From Subsaximicrobium wynnwilliamsii (lineage in GTDB: Bacteria > Bacteroidota > Bacteroidia > Flavobacteriales > Flavobacteriaceae): a stretch of DNA of 64,000 bases. The stretch covers positions 144,845 through 208,844 of the forward strand of contig NZ_VORM01000006.1 of the NCBI RefSeq assembly GCF_007997225.1. Reading direction: 5' to 3'. Shown here piece by piece: positions 63,585-64,000 of this stretch. The translations under genes and the position numbers were made by a program. How positions within the stretch are numbered: position 1 is the first letter of the stretch; each line of letters begins with the position of its first letter. The notes beneath the pieces are model-generated. The model had not been told where the DNA came from and did not search any database. It saw only the letters and a list, made by a program, of their open reading frames with translations.

Positions 63585-64000
63585 GGGATTAGCTGCGCTG
63601 TTCCGAAGCTGCAACACTACTGCAAATAAAAAACCGACGCATCTTGCAGATGCTGTTTTTTTCATTTATTGAAAATAGCTCAAGCACGCTTGGCTGTTTT
63701 CGAAATGAATTGAAGGGATTAGCTGCGCTGTTCCGAAGCTGCAACACTACTGCAAATAGAAAACCAACGCATCTTGCAGATGCTGTTTTTTTCATTTATT
63801 GAAAATAGCTCAAGCACGCTTGGCTGTTTTCGAAATGAATTGAAGGGATTAGCTGCGCTGTTCCGAAGCTGCTACACTACTGCAAATAGAAAACCAACGC
63901 ATCTTGCAGATGCTGTTTTTTTCATTTATTGAAAATAGCTCAAGCACGCTTGGCTGTTTTCGAAATGAATTGAAGGGATTAGCTGCGCTGTTCCGAAGCT
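63585..64000. repeat. 130-bp tandem direct repeats, at least three units plus a partial fourth
   Basis: Units begin at 63585, 63715, 63845 and 63975 (gggattagctgcgctg), an exact 130-bp period, and the array leaves the window. Copies differ by only a few bases. Each unit has GCATCT TGC AGATGC followed by seven T (terminator-like), a CAAGC AC GCTTG inverted repeat, and CTGCAA, which is complementary to TTGCAG in the terminator loop. The period is not a multiple of three, so a short frame that seems to continue through it is not a protein. Function unknown; a structured RNA array is one possibility. Confidence 0.85.

Noticed and set aside
63589..63795. A 68-codon frame within the tandem repeats with a repeated sequence
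   Set aside because: The 130-bp period shifts the reading frame at each unit and the protein has no family resemblance, so it is a by-product of the repeat.
63585..64000. Tandem repeats as a CRISPR array
   Set aside because: The whole 130-bp unit is repeated, with no variable spacers and no cas genes in the window.

Overview
The window looks like a chromosomal segment of a marine-type member of the Flavobacteriaceae (Bacteroidota). It is AT-rich (roughly 40% GC by eye). It carries many family-typical genes: DUF3078, DUF2480, IPExxxVDY, DUF4199, a membrane-anchored MutS-like ATPase, and the b-type Sdh/Frd complex. Many starts are preceded by the Bacteroidota -7 box TAnnTTTG rather than a sigma70 -10. 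I see no rRNA, tRNA, CRISPR array, complete transposon or prophage. Most of the window is housekeeping core genome; the unusual material lies in spacers, small genes and broken genes.

Layout. 1-2110: 5' part of a large secreted Fn3-like protein leaving the window at the left edge. 2.3-6.5 kb: EEP-family hydrolase, hflX, DUF3078 and DUF2480 genes. 6.5-16.6 kb (minus strand): an ABC exporter and the SUF iron-sulfur assembly locus in the order sufA-like, broken four-helix-bundle gene, sufB, lipoprotein, sufC, sufD, sufS, secreted protein, sufE, DUF59/SufT-like. 16.8-19.0 kb: thiL flanked by three paralogous mini-proteins with paired Cys motifs. 19-23 kb: alpha/beta hydrolase, beta-lactamase-family hydrolase, M24 aminopeptidase. 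23.7-27.6 kb: sdhC-sdhA-(2-TM protein)-sdhB. 27.7-31.5 kb: MutS-like membrane ATPase, rpmA/rplU, DUF4199. 31.7-35.1 kb: an M16 protease pair. 35-39 kb: EamA transporter, HMA lipoprotein, CYTH, YjdF-like protein, dinB. 39-45 kb: pyk, IPExxxVDY, rnc, fabF, acpP on minus; purN and RNase H on plus. 45.3-47.8 kb: AAA ATPase, a toxin-antitoxin pair with a frameshifted toxin, PfkB kinase. 47.9-49.8 kb: purF. 49.9-50.2 kb: two copies of a structured non-coding element. 50.6-61 kb: superoxide dismutase, AddA-like helicase-nuclease, kbl, OmpA/TSP3 protein, AddB-like nuclease, hydrolase. 61-63.3 kb: 7TMR-DISM hybrid histidine kinase. 63.6 kb to the right edge: an array of 130-bp tandem repeats.

How the genes work together. 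The SUF genes form a complete scaffold (B, C, D), sulfur donor (S, E) and carrier (A-like, DUF59) set, which would mature the Fe-S centres of SdhB encoded in the same window. The AddA-like and AddB-like proteins form a presumed double-strand-break resection pair separated by kbl and ompA. purN and purF belong to purine synthesis, fabF and acpP to fatty-acid elongation.

Most interesting signals: the 130-bp tandem array, each unit holding a terminator-like hairpin and a possible competing pairing; the duplicated ~75-nt RNA-like element after purF, whose hairpin changes keep pairing; a strong excess of the octamer TTCCGAAG; several genes whose TAnnTTTG box sits 4 nt before the start codon, suggesting leaderless transcripts; a frameshifted RelE/ParE-type toxin beside an intact antitoxin; and the paralogous mini-proteins around thiL.
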